Shown here piece by piece: positions 17,078-25,511 of a stretch of 40,440 nucleotides of DNA. The stretch spans positions 122,911-163,350 of the forward strand of contig JAPYTD010000001.1 in the NCBI GenBank assembly GCA_029936315.1. Reading direction: 5' to 3'. Both the position numbers and the translations under genes were made by a program. Position 1 is the stretch's first letter. Each line of letters begins with the position of its first letter. The notes beneath the pieces were generated by a model. The model saw only the letters and a list, made by a program, of their open reading frames with translations. It had not been told where the DNA came from and made no database searches. The stretch comes from Planctomycetota bacterium (GTDB lineage: Bacteria > Planctomycetota > UBA1135 > UBA2386).

Positions 17078-17638
17078 TCAGCGCAACAAGCCAGCCAACT
17101 CCCGGCGCCACACCTCACACTTGCCCGCCAATGTCATGCTCGCGTGGGCTGGACTCGTCGAGGGCAACTGCCGCACTCGTAGTTGGCGGTACGTTTCCGG
17201 CAGTTCTGGCACAACGCGCTTCTGGAACATCTTGAATGCCGTGCCACCGTTGCAGAACACGTGCGACACCTCCCGATGGCTTGCCAAGAAGCTCGCGAAG
17301 TCGTTGGCCCGGGCGGAAGCGGGATCGATGTCGCTGTCCAGGCTGCCTTTCCGAGCGCAGCTGGCAAGCACATCCCACAAGGCAATGCCCGCGCCACACG
17401 CGCGATCAAGCCGCAGCTCGTAGGGCAGTTCGACTTCAAATCCGCACAGCTGGCTGACGATCGGCCAGAAGGCGTTTCGCGGGTGCGCGTAATAGCGCTG
17501 CGCTTCGAGCGAGGCGATGCCCGGCATGCTGCCCAGGATAAGCACGCGAGCATCCGCTCGGGCCACAGGTAAGAAGCTCTCGACGTTCGCCACGCTGAGC
17601 AATCTACCCGAGAAGCATTTGTGGTAGGAAGAACGCAT
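17078..17638 (-). CDS. Family 6 uracil-DNA-glycosylase superfamily protein (hypoxanthine-DNA glycosylase)
   Basis: A 186-residue DNA repair enzyme predicted to excise deaminated adenine (hypoxanthine) from DNA. Motifs of the HDG family are VLILGSMPGIASLEAQRYYAHPRNAFW (GSMPG and HPRN), GIALWDVLASCARKGSLDSDI, VFCNGGTAF and LPSTSPAHA. The frame is open far upstream of the true gene. The ATG at 17638 is chosen because GGAGGAG lies just before it and it starts close to the conserved region; a GTG at 17593 is the alternative. The start codon shares the bases CATG with the divergent selO start, so each gene's ribosome-binding site is inside the other gene's first codons or leader. Confidence 0.88.
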   Translation of the reverse strand: MRSSYHKCFSGRLLSVANVESFLPVARADARVLILGSMPGIASLEAQRYYAHPRNAFWPIVSQLCGFEVELPYELRLDRACGAGIALWDVLASCARKGSLDSDIDPASARANDFASFLASHREVSHVFCNGGTAFKMFQKRVVPELPETYRQLRVRQLPSTSPAHASMTLAGKCEVWRRELAGLLR

Positions 17639-19208
17639 GACTCCTCCGACCCTGCACCGCCGTTTCCTCGAGGCGTTGCCTGGCGATACCGAAACCACCA
17701 CCACGCCGCGTGAAGTGCTCGGGGCGTTGTGGTCTCGCGTGCAGCCGACGGCAGTCGCCGCGCCAGAACTGCTGGCCTGGTCGCAACCGCTCGCAGCTGA
17801 TCTTGGACTCAGTGATGAGCTGATGGTAGACACCGAGACCGCGCGGGTTCTCGGCGGCAACTCGCTGTGGCCCGGCATGGATCCGTATGCCGCCAACTAC
17901 GGCGGACATCAGTTTGGTCACTGGGCCGGGCAACTCGGCGACGGCCGTGCCATCGGGCTTGGCGAGCTTAAGCGACCGGATGGCGAACTCGCCGAGTTGC
18001 AATTGAAGGGCGCCGGCCCAACGGCGTATTCGAGACGCGGCGACGGGCGCGCCGTGCTGCGATCGTCGATCCGCGAGTTCTTGTGCAGCGAAGCAATGCA
18101 TGCGCTCGGCGTGCCAACGACGCGCGCCCTGTCGCTCGTGCAGACTGGCGACCAGGTCGTGCGCGACATGTTCTATGACGGCAACGCCCAAGAAGAGCCC
18201 GGAGCAATCGTCTGCCGCGTGGCGCCATCGTTCTTGCGGTTCGGCAACTACCAACTACTGACTGCGCGTAGCGACACATCGCTGTTAAAGAAGCTCGCCG
18301 ACTTCACTCTTGAGCATTGGTTCCCCGAGTTTGCGGGCAAGGGCAAAGAGGGTTACTCAGCATGGCTAACCGAAGTCGCGGCACGAACGGCGCGGCTGAT
18401 GGCGCACTGGCAAGCCATCGGCTTCGTGCACGGTGTACTCAACACCGACAACATGTCGATTCTCGGCCTGACGATCGACTACGGACCATATGGATGGACC
18501 GACAACTTCGACCTCGGTTGGACACCCAACACGACCGACGCGCAACAGCACCGCTACGCGTTCGGCGACCAACCGAGCATTGGACTGTGGAACATCGCGC
18601 GTTTGGGCGAATCTCTGCTGCCGCTGTTCGATGGCGACGAAACGTGCATCGAGGCCGCAGCGACGCACTACCAGAAGGTCTACAGCGAGACGGCCACGAA
18701 GCGCTTCGCAGACAAGTTGGGCATCACGTTTGATGCCGACAAGGACGACGGGCAACTGCTACAGGACCTGTTCGACTGGCTGGGCAAGGAAGAAACAGAC
18801 ATGACGCTGTTCTTCCGCTCGCTGGCCAAGGTCGTTGTCGACGACGAACCAACCTCCATGCCTGGCACCACGCAGTCGTCGTTCTATGGCACTCCGACGA
18901 CAACACACCTCGACACCGGCATACAGTGGTTGCAGAGGTGGTGGCAGCGCACGCGCCAAGAGGCCGACAAGCCAGACGCAATCGCGACGGCGCTTGATAG
19001 CACGAACCCGAAGTTCGTGCTGCGCAACTGGCTAGCGCAAAACGCCATCGATGCTGCCCACAAGGGAGACCTCTCGGTCCTGCAACGGCTTCTGGAGGTC
19101 ATGTGGCGACCATTCGACGAACAGTCCGAACACGACGACCTGGCGCAGAAGCGCCCCGAATGGGCACGGAACAAGCCGGGGTGTTCGGCACTCTCGTGCA
19201 GCTCGTAG
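17637..19208 (+). CDS. selO: Protein adenylyltransferase SelO (YdiU)
   Basis: A 523-residue pseudokinase-fold enzyme that transfers AMP from ATP to Ser, Thr or Tyr of proteins, linked to oxidative-stress responses. Visible signatures are YAANYGGHQFGHWAGQLGDGRAIGLGE, LQLKGAGPTAYSRRGDGRAVLRSSIREFL, HGVLNTDNMSILGLTIDYGPYGW (catalytic and metal-binding Asn/Asp) and the C-terminal KPGCSALSCSS, whose last Cys occupies the place of selenocysteine in animal SELENOO. The length fits bacterial SelO. AGGAAG sits six bases before the ATG. It is divergent from the glycosylase gene with overlapping starts and ends flush against the convergent gene at 19209. Confidence 0.95.
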   Translation: MTPPTLHRRFLEALPGDTETTTTPREVLGALWSRVQPTAVAAPELLAWSQPLAADLGLSDELMVDTETARVLGGNSLWPGMDPYAANYGGHQFGHWAGQLGDGRAIGLGELKRPDGELAELQLKGAGPTAYSRRGDGRAVLRSSIREFLCSEAMHALGVPTTRALSLVQTGDQVVRDMFYDGNAQEEPGAIVCRVAPSFLRFGNYQLLTARSDTSLLKKLADFTLEHWFPEFAGKGKEGYSAWLTEVAARTARLMAHWQAIGFVHGVLNTDNMSILGLTIDYGPYGWTDNFDLGWTPNTTDAQQHRYAFGDQPSIGLWNIARLGESLLPLFDGDETCIEAAATHYQKVYSETATKRFADKLGITFDADKDDGQLLQDLFDWLGKEETDMTLFFRSLAKVVVDDEPTSMPGTTQSSFYGTPTTTHLDTGIQWLQRWWQRTRQEADKPDAIATALDSTNPKFVLRNWLAQNAIDAAHKGDLSVLQRLLEVMWRPFDEQSEHDDLAQKRPEWARNKPGCSALSCSS

Positions 19209-20180
19209 TTACTTGCCGGACTGTGCACCATCTAACTGTGCACCATCTAGATGGGCGCGAATCTGCTTCGCGACGCCGCCCAACAAGTCGTTCGGCACCG
19301 GCACCGTCAGGTTGTACTGCAGCAAGACCCAGCGGCCATCGCGCTCGACTAGCACACCCGTTCCGCGGCACTCCCCATAGCTTGCATTATCGAGAGCCTC
19401 ATCAAACCACGCCATCTTGCCGTCACTACTGAGCGTCACATGGCGTTCCAACGGCACGTAGGTCCACGCCGACTTGAGTTTGAAGTAGCGCATCGCAAAC
19501 GCACGAAACTCTTTGCCGGTCCATCGCTCGGTCGCGTCCGTCCCCAAGAACACCGAGTCGTTCGGCAGGATCGCGAAGTAGCGATCTTCATCCGCAACTG
19601 CGGCCGCATCGTGGAACGAATCGAGGGTGCGCGACACCTTGCCAGCGACTCCTGCTACCTGACGTTCTTTGTGCCACGCCAGCAGGTGATCGCGAAGCTG
19701 GGTGGCATCGGTGGTCGCCATCGAACGCACGCGACGCGTACGCAGGCGGCGCACGGGTGCAAGGTCCGCCGATGCGGCAACGCCACACACCGTCACCGTC
19801 TGGAACTCGTGCCGATGCGCCAACAAGGATGCCAGTGCAAGCTTCTCGCCGGCCGCGATGACCGCGTGCAAGCCACCTTGGGCAATGCGCACACGCTGCC
19901 GCAAATCCATGAGTGCTGCGCCCAGCACTCTTGGCTCTGGCGTGCCATCGAGCACGGCAACGGCAAAACCGCTGCCAGTCAAGCTGTCGCGCAGCTTGGT
20001 TCTTGCCAGGTCGTCACCTGACCACCAGAGCATGACAGCAGGAACCCAATTGTCCGCCTTGTGCTCGGCGGGCAGTGCCACCTCAACCAGCGCCACCTCT
20101 CGCTCCTGAGCCGACACACAGGACGCGGCGAGCAGACCAAGCAAGACACTGCCGAAGCGATGAACCATGCCAGGGATCAT
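19209..20180 (-). CDS. Exported protein with C-terminal SnoaL-like (NTF2-fold) domain
   Basis: A 323-residue protein from the ATG at 20180, or 319 aa from the ATG at 20168; the leader MVHRFGSVLLGLLAASCVSA suits either start. Residues about 25-190 form an alpha/beta domain with hints of an alpha/beta-hydrolase-like fold (VAVLDGTPEPRVLGAALMDLRQRV), but no nucleophile elbow is clear. Residues about 190-315 resemble a SnoaL/DUF4440 NTF2-like domain: TLDSFHDAAAVADEDRYFAIL, FLGTDATERWTGKEF, VLVERDGRWVLLQYNLTVPV. The last residues contain a duplicated LDGAQ from a 15-bp tandem repeat. The stop codon touches the selO stop with no base between. The role is unknown. Confidence 0.72.
   Translation of the reverse strand: MIPGMVHRFGSVLLGLLAASCVSAQEREVALVEVALPAEHKADNWVPAVMLWWSGDDLARTKLRDSLTGSGFAVAVLDGTPEPRVLGAALMDLRQRVRIAQGGLHAVIAAGEKLALASLLAHRHEFQTVTVCGVAASADLAPVRRLRTRRVRSMATTDATQLRDHLLAWHKERQVAGVAGKVSRTLDSFHDAAAVADEDRYFAILPNDSVFLGTDATERWTGKEFRAFAMRYFKLKSAWTYVPLERHVTLSSDGKMAWFDEALDNASYGECRGTGVLVERDGRWVLLQYNLTVPVPNDLLGGVAKQIRAHLDGAQLDGAQSGK
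19221..19254. repeat. 15-bp tandem duplication plus 12-bp palindrome at a gene end
   Basis: CTGTGCACCATCTAA (19221-19235) is repeated at 19236-19250 with one change at the last base. The second copy flows into the perfect palindrome CCATCTAGATGG (19243-19254). It encodes the duplicated LDGAQ of the minus-strand protein. With no intergenic space to selO, it may also shape the transcript end. Confidence 0.6.
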
Positions 20181-20263
20181 CAAACGCAATCGCGAGGATC
20201 GCAACGTAAGGCCTGCTGTTCTTGCGAAGACTGCGACGCCAATCTCAGTTGGTCGCCGCCTAC

Positions 20264-21250
20264 CTAGCGAATACGCAGCAATTGCTTCGACTTGTCGTCG
20301 AGCTCGGGTGCTTCCGCCAAGCCGAGCTTCTTGAAATCGGCGCGGAAGGTCATCACCGACTGGTCTTTGGCCGGCTTGATGCGCGGCAATCCGCGCTTCC
20401 ACTTGACCTCACCGGACTCGTCGACCACATCTTCTTCTACCTCTTCCTCTTCCACCTCTTCCTCTTCCACCTCTTCTTGTCCGCCAAAGCCGCCACCAGC
20501 GGCACGGCCAATCTGGATGTTGCCCATCATCTCATCTGTCGAGTACGACTTGATGGACACGCGCGTGAGGTCGCCGCTCTCCGTGTCGACATAAAAGACG
20601 ATGTAGGTTTCCAGCTCGGGGCGCGGCGGCTCCATGCCACCCATGCCGCCAAACATGATCATGCCGCCGAAGCCACCACCGATGCCCGGCGCGGCACCGG
20701 AATCAGCGAACTCAAGGGCGTCTTCGTTGTCGAGCTTGATCGTCAACAAGGTCATCGCCTTGCCGCGCAACTTGCCCGCCGCAACGTGAATGACGTTCTT
20801 GGCGGCCTTCGGCAACCGCTTGATCACCGTCACCAGGTAATCCGGATCCAGGGTGAACGGCACCGCCTGACCGCCGGACAGCTTGTCGCGGCGCAAGCGC
20901 CACTGGCCATCCACCTTGGCCATCATGCGACCATTGGCGGTCACGTATTCCCGGCCGTCGGCTTCCCCCCAAACAACATGGTGGTGCCAACCGCCGCTGA
21001 TCTCCACATCGGTCGCGCCAAACGGCAAGCCTGCGTTGCGCAGCATCGCCTGGTCCTGACTCTCGGTCGTCGAAAACGTGCCCCTGCCGTAGGCGGCCAA
21101 CTTGTCGAGGGCCTTGGCGGCGAACGCACGAGCTTCGTCGCTGTTTGCCGCGGGCAGCGCGGGCGCCTGTTCGGCGGATGCTGCTGGAGCAACGTCTTGA
21201 GCCAGGGCGAGAGCAGAACAAACGGCGAACGAACTGAGAATGCGAAGCAT
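20264..21250 (-). CDS. Exported protein with Gly/Met-rich and acidic repeat segments
   Basis: A 328-residue protein from the ATG at 21250 with a Sec-type leader (MLRILSSFAVCSALALA). The first 170 mature residues form a mixed domain (GTFSTTESQDQAMLR, ISGGWHHHVVW, LDPDYLVTVIKRL). A Gly/Met-rich stretch follows (GGGFGGMIMFGGMGGM), then a strand-rich part (TYIVFYVDTESGDLTRVSIKSY), and an acidic EEVEE repeat tract before a basic C-terminus (EVKWKRGLPRIKP). I do not recognise the family. It resembles outer-membrane-lipoprotein-sorting-like or DUF-type periplasmic proteins that model lipid-binding sheets, but that is weak. It lies 120 bases after the M14 peptidase gene on the same strand. Confidence 0.65.
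   Translation of the reverse strand: MLRILSSFAVCSALALAQDVAPAASAEQAPALPAANSDEARAFAAKALDKLAAYGRGTFSTTESQDQAMLRNAGLPFGATDVEISGGWHHHVVWGEADGREYVTANGRMMAKVDGQWRLRRDKLSGGQAVPFTLDPDYLVTVIKRLPKAAKNVIHVAAGKLRGKAMTLLTIKLDNEDALEFADSGAAPGIGGGFGGMIMFGGMGGMEPPRPELETYIVFYVDTESGDLTRVSIKSYSTDEMMGNIQIGRAAGGGFGGQEEVEEEEVEEEEVEEDVVDESGEVKWKRGLPRIKPAKDQSVMTFRADFKKLGLAEAPELDDKSKQLLRIR
20426..20480. repeat. 15-bp tandem repeat encoding acidic EEVEE units
   Basis: Two exact copies of CTCTTCCTCTTCCAC (20441-20455 and 20456-20470) are flanked by partial copies on both sides. On the minus strand they encode the acidic tract. Copy number may vary between strains by slippage. Confidence 0.7.
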
Positions 21251-21370
21251 GTGACGACCGGAAACGAGGGAACTCAGGGCGGGCGAACGCGCGACAACGG
21301 GCCGACGCCTGCAATCCTCCCCATTCTTGGCGGTTGGCGCAAGATACCGCACTGCCATTGCTCCGCTCGG

Positions 21371-24043
21371 TCAGCGCCGCTCGTTGGCTGTCAGAATGCC
21401 CTGGAAGAACATCTTGGCCGTGCCAAGCGGCTGGCCCCGATAGGTCGCATTGATGCCATAGAGCAGGATTCGCCCCTTGCCGACCCGTGCCGACACAACC
21501 CCTGCCTTGCCGTGCAGATACTGCGTACCAATGGCCCAGCCGCTTAACAGCGTGTCGTGATCTCGGTAGCGCGCAATCACTTCGATGCCTTCGGGGTTGC
21601 CCACGACGTCGAGGATGGTCGCCGAGCGATACAGCATCGCCGCGAGGTTCTTGCTGACGCCGCGCGTCAGCTCGTGGGTCGTGTCGACCTCGATGGCCAC
21701 CAATGAGCCCGGCACGTAGTACTCGTCACGCGTTGTCTTGCGTTCGCCGTCCTCCGAACCCGGGTCGGTCGTCGCAACGTGCGTGCCGACCTTGATCGGC
21801 AACTGGAAGTGACGGATGACCTTGTCGACTTCGCGACCGAGCGCCATCAGCGTACCACCTTGCTCGACAAACTCACGAATGGCAGGCAGCGCCAGATCAC
21901 CCTTCAACTTGACGTTGCGGGACTCAAGGTCACTCCAATCCTGAAACGGTGGCAGCGCCTTCTGCAACTCGGCGATCTTCGGCGGCGTGCGCTGGCGCAC
22001 TGCGCGCTGCAGGTCGCGCGGCCCCGGCAAGCCCGTGTGAAAGATCAGCACATCAAAGTCGCGACGCAAATCTCCTTCGTGTACTCGCGCCCCCCAGACC
22101 AGCTGCACCGGGAACTCGAATTGCTCCAGCAGCCACTGGTCCCAACCGGTCGCCATGTTGCCACCATAAACGTCGAACAAGCCAACGCGCACGGGTTGCA
22201 ACGTGCGGCGCGTCTCGCCAACAACCGCTTCGGCGACCTTGGCGTTAACGCCCAATTCGCGCGCGGCACGACCAAGCACCTGGCTTGATTGCGGCGACAC
22301 GGGAACGAAGTAGTTGCCGTTGCTCGAGTATTCGACCACACACTTCGCCTTGAGCAGGCGATTGACCGTCGTGATCGTGTTGACGTCACGGGCATCCAAC
22401 TGCCAATGGCTGCTCGCCATCGGCAGCTTGCGCCGCGTGAACTCCGGCAAGGAGTTGATCGGTTCAAACGGCCCCTTCAGCTCTTCGAAGGTGCGCTCGA
22501 CCGCGACATCCATCTGCATCGCCAGCGTCCAGCCGGCCGCGTCATACGGCGGGATCGGCTTGCCGTTGCGCATGTCATCGGGGTGCCACTGCGGCTCCAT
22601 TTGGTCGAGCACATGGGCTCGGTATGGCTGGTCGCACAGGATCACAAACGAACCCGCGGGCATGGTCTTGCCGTTGAGATGGAACGACTCGTTGGCACGA
22701 TGCAGGTCGACCCCACAGTGCCACAGCGACTTGGCGAAGCGCACTGCGGCCGACCAATTAGGCTGGTTTGCCGGCATCACGTAGGCGCGCGGGTCCCGCC
22801 ACGACGGCTCCGTGAAGACCGAATCGTCCTTGCGCTTCTTGGCTTCGTTGACGAGCCGCGGAGTCATCGTCCAGAAGTCTTGCCGACCATGCGCAATCGC
22901 GCGAGTCGACATCTTGTGCATGGCACTGAGCAACTCATCACCAAAGCGTGAGGCGTAGTCGAGGATCGCGAAGTTGGCGGTCTGCAGGTACTCGATGGTC
23001 TGGCGCGCGTGCCACATCTGCGCCCCCACCGGTTGCGGATAGTCGTGGATCGGCAGCCGGCGCGAGATCGGCCGCTTGATCGCCGTCGGTGCCGGTCGAC
23101 CAAACGACTCGGTCAGGATGCCGATCACGTTGTGGAAGTAGCCCGTCGACCGCAGTCCGCCGTTCCACCAACCGGAGTACGGAGCCCCACTGCGCGAAAT
23201 CACACCCGGCTTGTCCTCGAGGGCGAACCGGTTGTTCATGTGCGCCGCGACAATCTCAATGCCGCGCACGACCAACGGATCGACCAGGTAGTTGAACGGG
23301 TCGCGGAACGGCGGCGTGTAGATGATCGTGTTGCGCGGCGCCGATTGGTGGTGGTTGTAGACAATCTGCGGGCACCAATCGCGGAAGAACACGCGGCTGA
23401 TGTTCTGCGCTTCGAGCTGGTTACACGCGTAGAAGTCGCGGTTGTTGTCGTGCCCGATGTAGCGCTGATATAGCACCGGAGTACTAGTGCTCTTGGTCGC
23501 CATGTAAGCATTGGCAACCAACTCATAGCCATCCGGATTGGCCGGCGTCGCGAGCAACACCACCTCGTCGAGGATGCGATCGATCTCGGCATCCTTGCGC
23601 GAGTTCATCTGCCACACGAGTTCGATGATGTTCTGCCCCGCGATCGTCTCGGTCGCGTGCAAACCGGCGTCGATCCAGATAACCGGCTTGGCCGTCTTGA
23701 TGATCTCGCGCGCGCCTGCTTCGTCGAGGTCGCCGGGGTGAGCCATCTTGACGCTGGCTTGGCGCAACTGCTCGATGTTGGCAAGGTTCTTCGGCGAACT
23801 GACCACCGCCATCATCATGCGCTGGCCATAACTCGTCGGACCAATGTCGACCAGTTGCATGCGATCACTCGCAGCTTCGACGGTGCGGAAATAGCGCACC
23901 ATGTCGGTGTAGTTGATGAGCTTGTAGTCCGCGCCAACGACGTGACCAAAGAAGTCCGTCGGGCTCGGCACCTGCGCCGTCAGCGCAAGAGTCGAACAGA
24001 GTGCGGCAAGCGGGAACAGAACGGCGGCACGAAGAGAGGGCAT
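21371..24043 (-). CDS. Secreted M14-type zinc carboxypeptidase with C-terminal GATase1-like domain
   Basis: An 890-residue exported protein. The leader MPSLRAAVLFPLAALCSTLALTA is followed by an M14 metallopeptidase domain (about 30-330): IDAGLHATE gives zinc ligands His 129 and Glu 132, NNRD near 200-203 matches the Asn-Arg substrate-binding pair, NHHQS near 230-234 supplies the third ligand, and LTESFG holds the catalytic Glu 312. The middle is long and unassigned. From about 630, 'VGLFDVYGGNMATGWDQWLLEQF' through 'IREFVEQGGTLMALGREVD' looks like a class I glutamine-amidotransferase-like fold without a nucleophile, as seen in large bacterial M14 proteins. It probably degrades peptides or muropeptides outside the cytoplasm. 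Confidence 0.88.
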   Translation of the reverse strand: MPSLRAAVLFPLAALCSTLALTAQVPSPTDFFGHVVGADYKLINYTDMVRYFRTVEAASDRMQLVDIGPTSYGQRMMMAVVSSPKNLANIEQLRQASVKMAHPGDLDEAGAREIIKTAKPVIWIDAGLHATETIAGQNIIELVWQMNSRKDAEIDRILDEVVLLATPANPDGYELVANAYMATKSTSTPVLYQRYIGHDNNRDFYACNQLEAQNISRVFFRDWCPQIVYNHHQSAPRNTIIYTPPFRDPFNYLVDPLVVRGIEIVAAHMNNRFALEDKPGVISRSGAPYSGWWNGGLRSTGYFHNVIGILTESFGRPAPTAIKRPISRRLPIHDYPQPVGAQMWHARQTIEYLQTANFAILDYASRFGDELLSAMHKMSTRAIAHGRQDFWTMTPRLVNEAKKRKDDSVFTEPSWRDPRAYVMPANQPNWSAAVRFAKSLWHCGVDLHRANESFHLNGKTMPAGSFVILCDQPYRAHVLDQMEPQWHPDDMRNGKPIPPYDAAGWTLAMQMDVAVERTFEELKGPFEPINSLPEFTRRKLPMASSHWQLDARDVNTITTVNRLLKAKCVVEYSSNGNYFVPVSPQSSQVLGRAARELGVNAKVAEAVVGETRRTLQPVRVGLFDVYGGNMATGWDQWLLEQFEFPVQLVWGARVHEGDLRRDFDVLIFHTGLPGPRDLQRAVRQRTPPKIAELQKALPPFQDWSDLESRNVKLKGDLALPAIREFVEQGGTLMALGREVDKVIRHFQLPIKVGTHVATTDPGSEDGERKTTRDEYYVPGSLVAIEVDTTHELTRGVSKNLAAMLYRSATILDVVGNPEGIEVIARYRDHDTLLSGWAIGTQYLHGKAGVVSARVGKGRILLYGINATYRGQPLGTAKMFFQGILTANERR

Positions 24044-24129
24044 GCGGGCCGAATCGTAAGCTGCTCGATGACAGAAGCGTTACCACAGTGTCAGCGATGA
24101 CACCTTGGTGACAACGTCAGCTTCGGTGT

Positions 24130-24543
24130 TCAGCTTCGGGCCGGCATCATGCGGGGCAACAAGAGAGTCTGCCGTGCTCTCGGCGTCGCCAAGACGTGCT
24201 TCTGGTAGAAACGACTGAGCAACCCGGACTCGAATAGCTCGGGGTTGTTGGTCGCGAACTCCACCCACGTGGCGCCGGTATAGGCACCAACGAGATGCTC
24301 GTGCACGAGGCAGACGAACGCGAAGGTGATGGTCTCGTGATAGACGTCGGCACACCCCTTGCTCGCGGCGTAGGCTCGCAGCATGGGCGGCAACTGCCGG
24401 AGGGTCTCCACCAGCCCGCGCTCGCGCAGTAACAACCAAGCGACGCGAACGTGGCTCGCATGGTCCAAGTTCGGCAACTCGCAGCTCTTGGGATCGCGCA
24501 GCAACGCGACCGAGTCAGGATCCGAGCAGCTCATCAACTTCAC
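24130..24543 (-). CDS. Small helical protein of a conserved unknown family
   Basis: A 137-residue, mostly alpha-helical cytoplasmic protein. Conserved-looking features are LDHASHVRVAWLLL near residues 27-40, VYHETITFAFVCLVHEHL near 67-84, and WVEFATNNPEL then LLSRFYQKHVLATPRARQTLLLP at the end. I recall similar short proteins ('HxxHxxxA' followed by 'YHET(I/L)T') of unknown function in many bacteria; the histidines could bind metal. Its ATG overlaps the stop of the upstream RHH-like gene (24540-24543), so the two are co-translated. Confidence 0.72.
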   Translation of the reverse strand: MKLMSCSDPDSVALLRDPKSCELPNLDHASHVRVAWLLLRERGLVETLRQLPPMLRAYAASKGCADVYHETITFAFVCLVHEHLVGAYTGATWVEFATNNPELFESGLLSRFYQKHVLATPRARQTLLLPRMMPARS

Positions 24544-24794
24544 CCTTCGAGGCTGTGGCTGTCGGCGGCGGTCAGGTCGAGACCGTAGACCTGCTTGAGC
24601 GAGGAGATCTGCCCAAGGGTGCTCTCCGAGAATGGCGACTTGCCCTCAAGTGCATGCAAGCAAATACCTTCTAGGAGGTCTCCGAGCGACAGATCGCAGC
24701 ACTCGGCCAGGCCCTTGAGCACCTTCACGAGGCGTTTCTCCATGCGAACTCCGGTCTGCACCCGGTCGACGGGGATGCGCTTGGGCTTGCTCAT
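24540..24794 (-). CDS. Small RHH-like protein
   Basis: An 84-residue protein. A basic N-terminus (MSKPKRIPVDR) is followed by a strand (VQTGVRM) and two helices (EKRLVKVLKGLAECC and LSLGDLLEGICLHALEG). This strand-helix-helix order fits a ribbon-helix-helix DNA-binding fold. It is the first gene of a two-gene unit, overlapping the helical protein gene by four bases, and is divergent from the efflux operon, 111 bases from the Cys-rich gene start. It could repress its own operon or the efflux operon; this is inference from fold and position. Confidence 0.65.
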   Translation of the reverse strand: MSKPKRIPVDRVQTGVRMEKRLVKVLKGLAECCDLSLGDLLEGICLHALEGKSPFSESTLGQISSLKQVYGLDLTAADSHSLEG

Positions 24795-24803
24795 GGGTGG
24801 ATG

Positions 24804-24863
24804 TTACCACGGTACCTCATTACCACAACCACGCAGCCAAAGGTTGCGTACCCCACCTTGACA
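24804..24863 (+). promoter_or_regulatory. Divergent regulatory region before the efflux operon
   Basis: TTACCAC occurs twice, 17 bases apart, near 24804 and 24821, with the small palindrome TACC-AC-GGTA overlapping the first copy. A consensus-like -35 TTGACA lies at 24858-24863, but no good -10 follows at 17 bases. The region separates the RHH-like gene from the Cys-rich gene. An operator is possible but unproven. Confidence 0.25.
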
Positions 24864-24905
24864 GCCGATAGAGAACGGCACACCCTGCGTCCCACTGCGA
24901 ACCGA

Positions 24906-25397
24906 ATGCTTGCCACCTCCACAAACCGACAATCGCAAACGATCCTCTGGATCGCGCTGGTCGTGTTGGTGTTGGCAGCGCTCGGCAACCACATGACCCT
25001 GAAGACGTGCGTCGGCGAATGCTGTGCGGTCGAAGCGATGTCATGCTGCGGAGACGAACTGTCCGCCCCAGCCGGCACGGCCGAGGAATCGTGCTGCAGT
25101 TGCTGCGGCACACACAATGACGCGGCCGACGAAACGCCCAGGGGCGACGAACCAGACTTCGCCACCGGCGCCTGCGCACCCGGCTGTTGCATCGCGGTCG
25201 CGTTCGACGTCGACATGGCGCCGATTGCCGCACCGGTGCAGCTGCCGACCTTGGCAACCCATGCACCCGCTCCAGCGCTGCCGGCATGCCTACCGACGCC
25301 AGCGCGCCAAGCAGTTCGCGAACGACCCTTTGATCGAGGGCCACCGCGCATCGACCGACGCACCGCCTTGCGTGCGTATGTCGTACTCCTGATCTAG
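24906..25397 (+). CDS. Cys-rich membrane-anchored protein at the head of the efflux operon
   Basis: A 163-residue protein from the ATG at 24906; an in-frame start at 24801 adds 35 residues without a better leader. A single hydrophobic segment, ILWIALVVLVLAALGNHM, is followed by a Cys-rich stretch: CVGECC, SCCGDE, SCCSCCGTH, then GACAPGCC. Thirteen cysteines follow the membrane segment, twelve of them in about 90 residues. The C-terminus is Pro/Ala-rich, then basic. The protein is probably held in the inner membrane with the Cys domain in the periplasm. I do not recognise the family. Position and composition suggest metal binding or a disulfide-rich fold serving the downstream transporter. It is separated from that gene by 114 bases. 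Confidence 0.65.
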   Translation: MLATSTNRQSQTILWIALVVLVLAALGNHMTLKTCVGECCAVEAMSCCGDELSAPAGTAEESCCSCCGTHNDAADETPRGDEPDFATGACAPGCCIAVAFDVDMAPIAAPVQLPTLATHAPAPALPACLPTPARQAVRERPFDRGPPRIDRRTALRAYVVLLI

Positions 25398-25511
25398 GCG
25401 AGCACCGCGCGCACAACGCGCGACCGCGACGTCGATGACGGCAACGAGAGCCTTGGGCTCCGCCTGCGCGCATCGACTATTTGTCGTTTGCTTCCCAGAT
25501 TCAGTCCTGCC

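Noticed and set aside
17639-17896. Longer 272-codon version of the hypoxanthine-DNA glycosylase
   Set aside because: The extra N-terminal 86 codons lie antisense to conserved selO sequence and show no glycosylase similarity.
19182-19208. Selenocysteine at the SelO C-terminus
   Set aside because: The position is encoded as Cys in the ending GCSALSCSS, and the stop is TAG rather than an internal TGA, so no selenoprotein is indicated.
20426-20480. CRISPR-like repeat array
   Set aside because: The units are contiguous 15-mers without spacers and in frame with a protein; they encode an acidic tract.
20222-21547. 441-codon plus-strand frame across two minus-strand secreted-protein genes
   Set aside because: It spans the end of one gene, a spacer and the start of the next; composition is His/Arg-rich antisense. 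The real genes have signal peptides on the minus strand.
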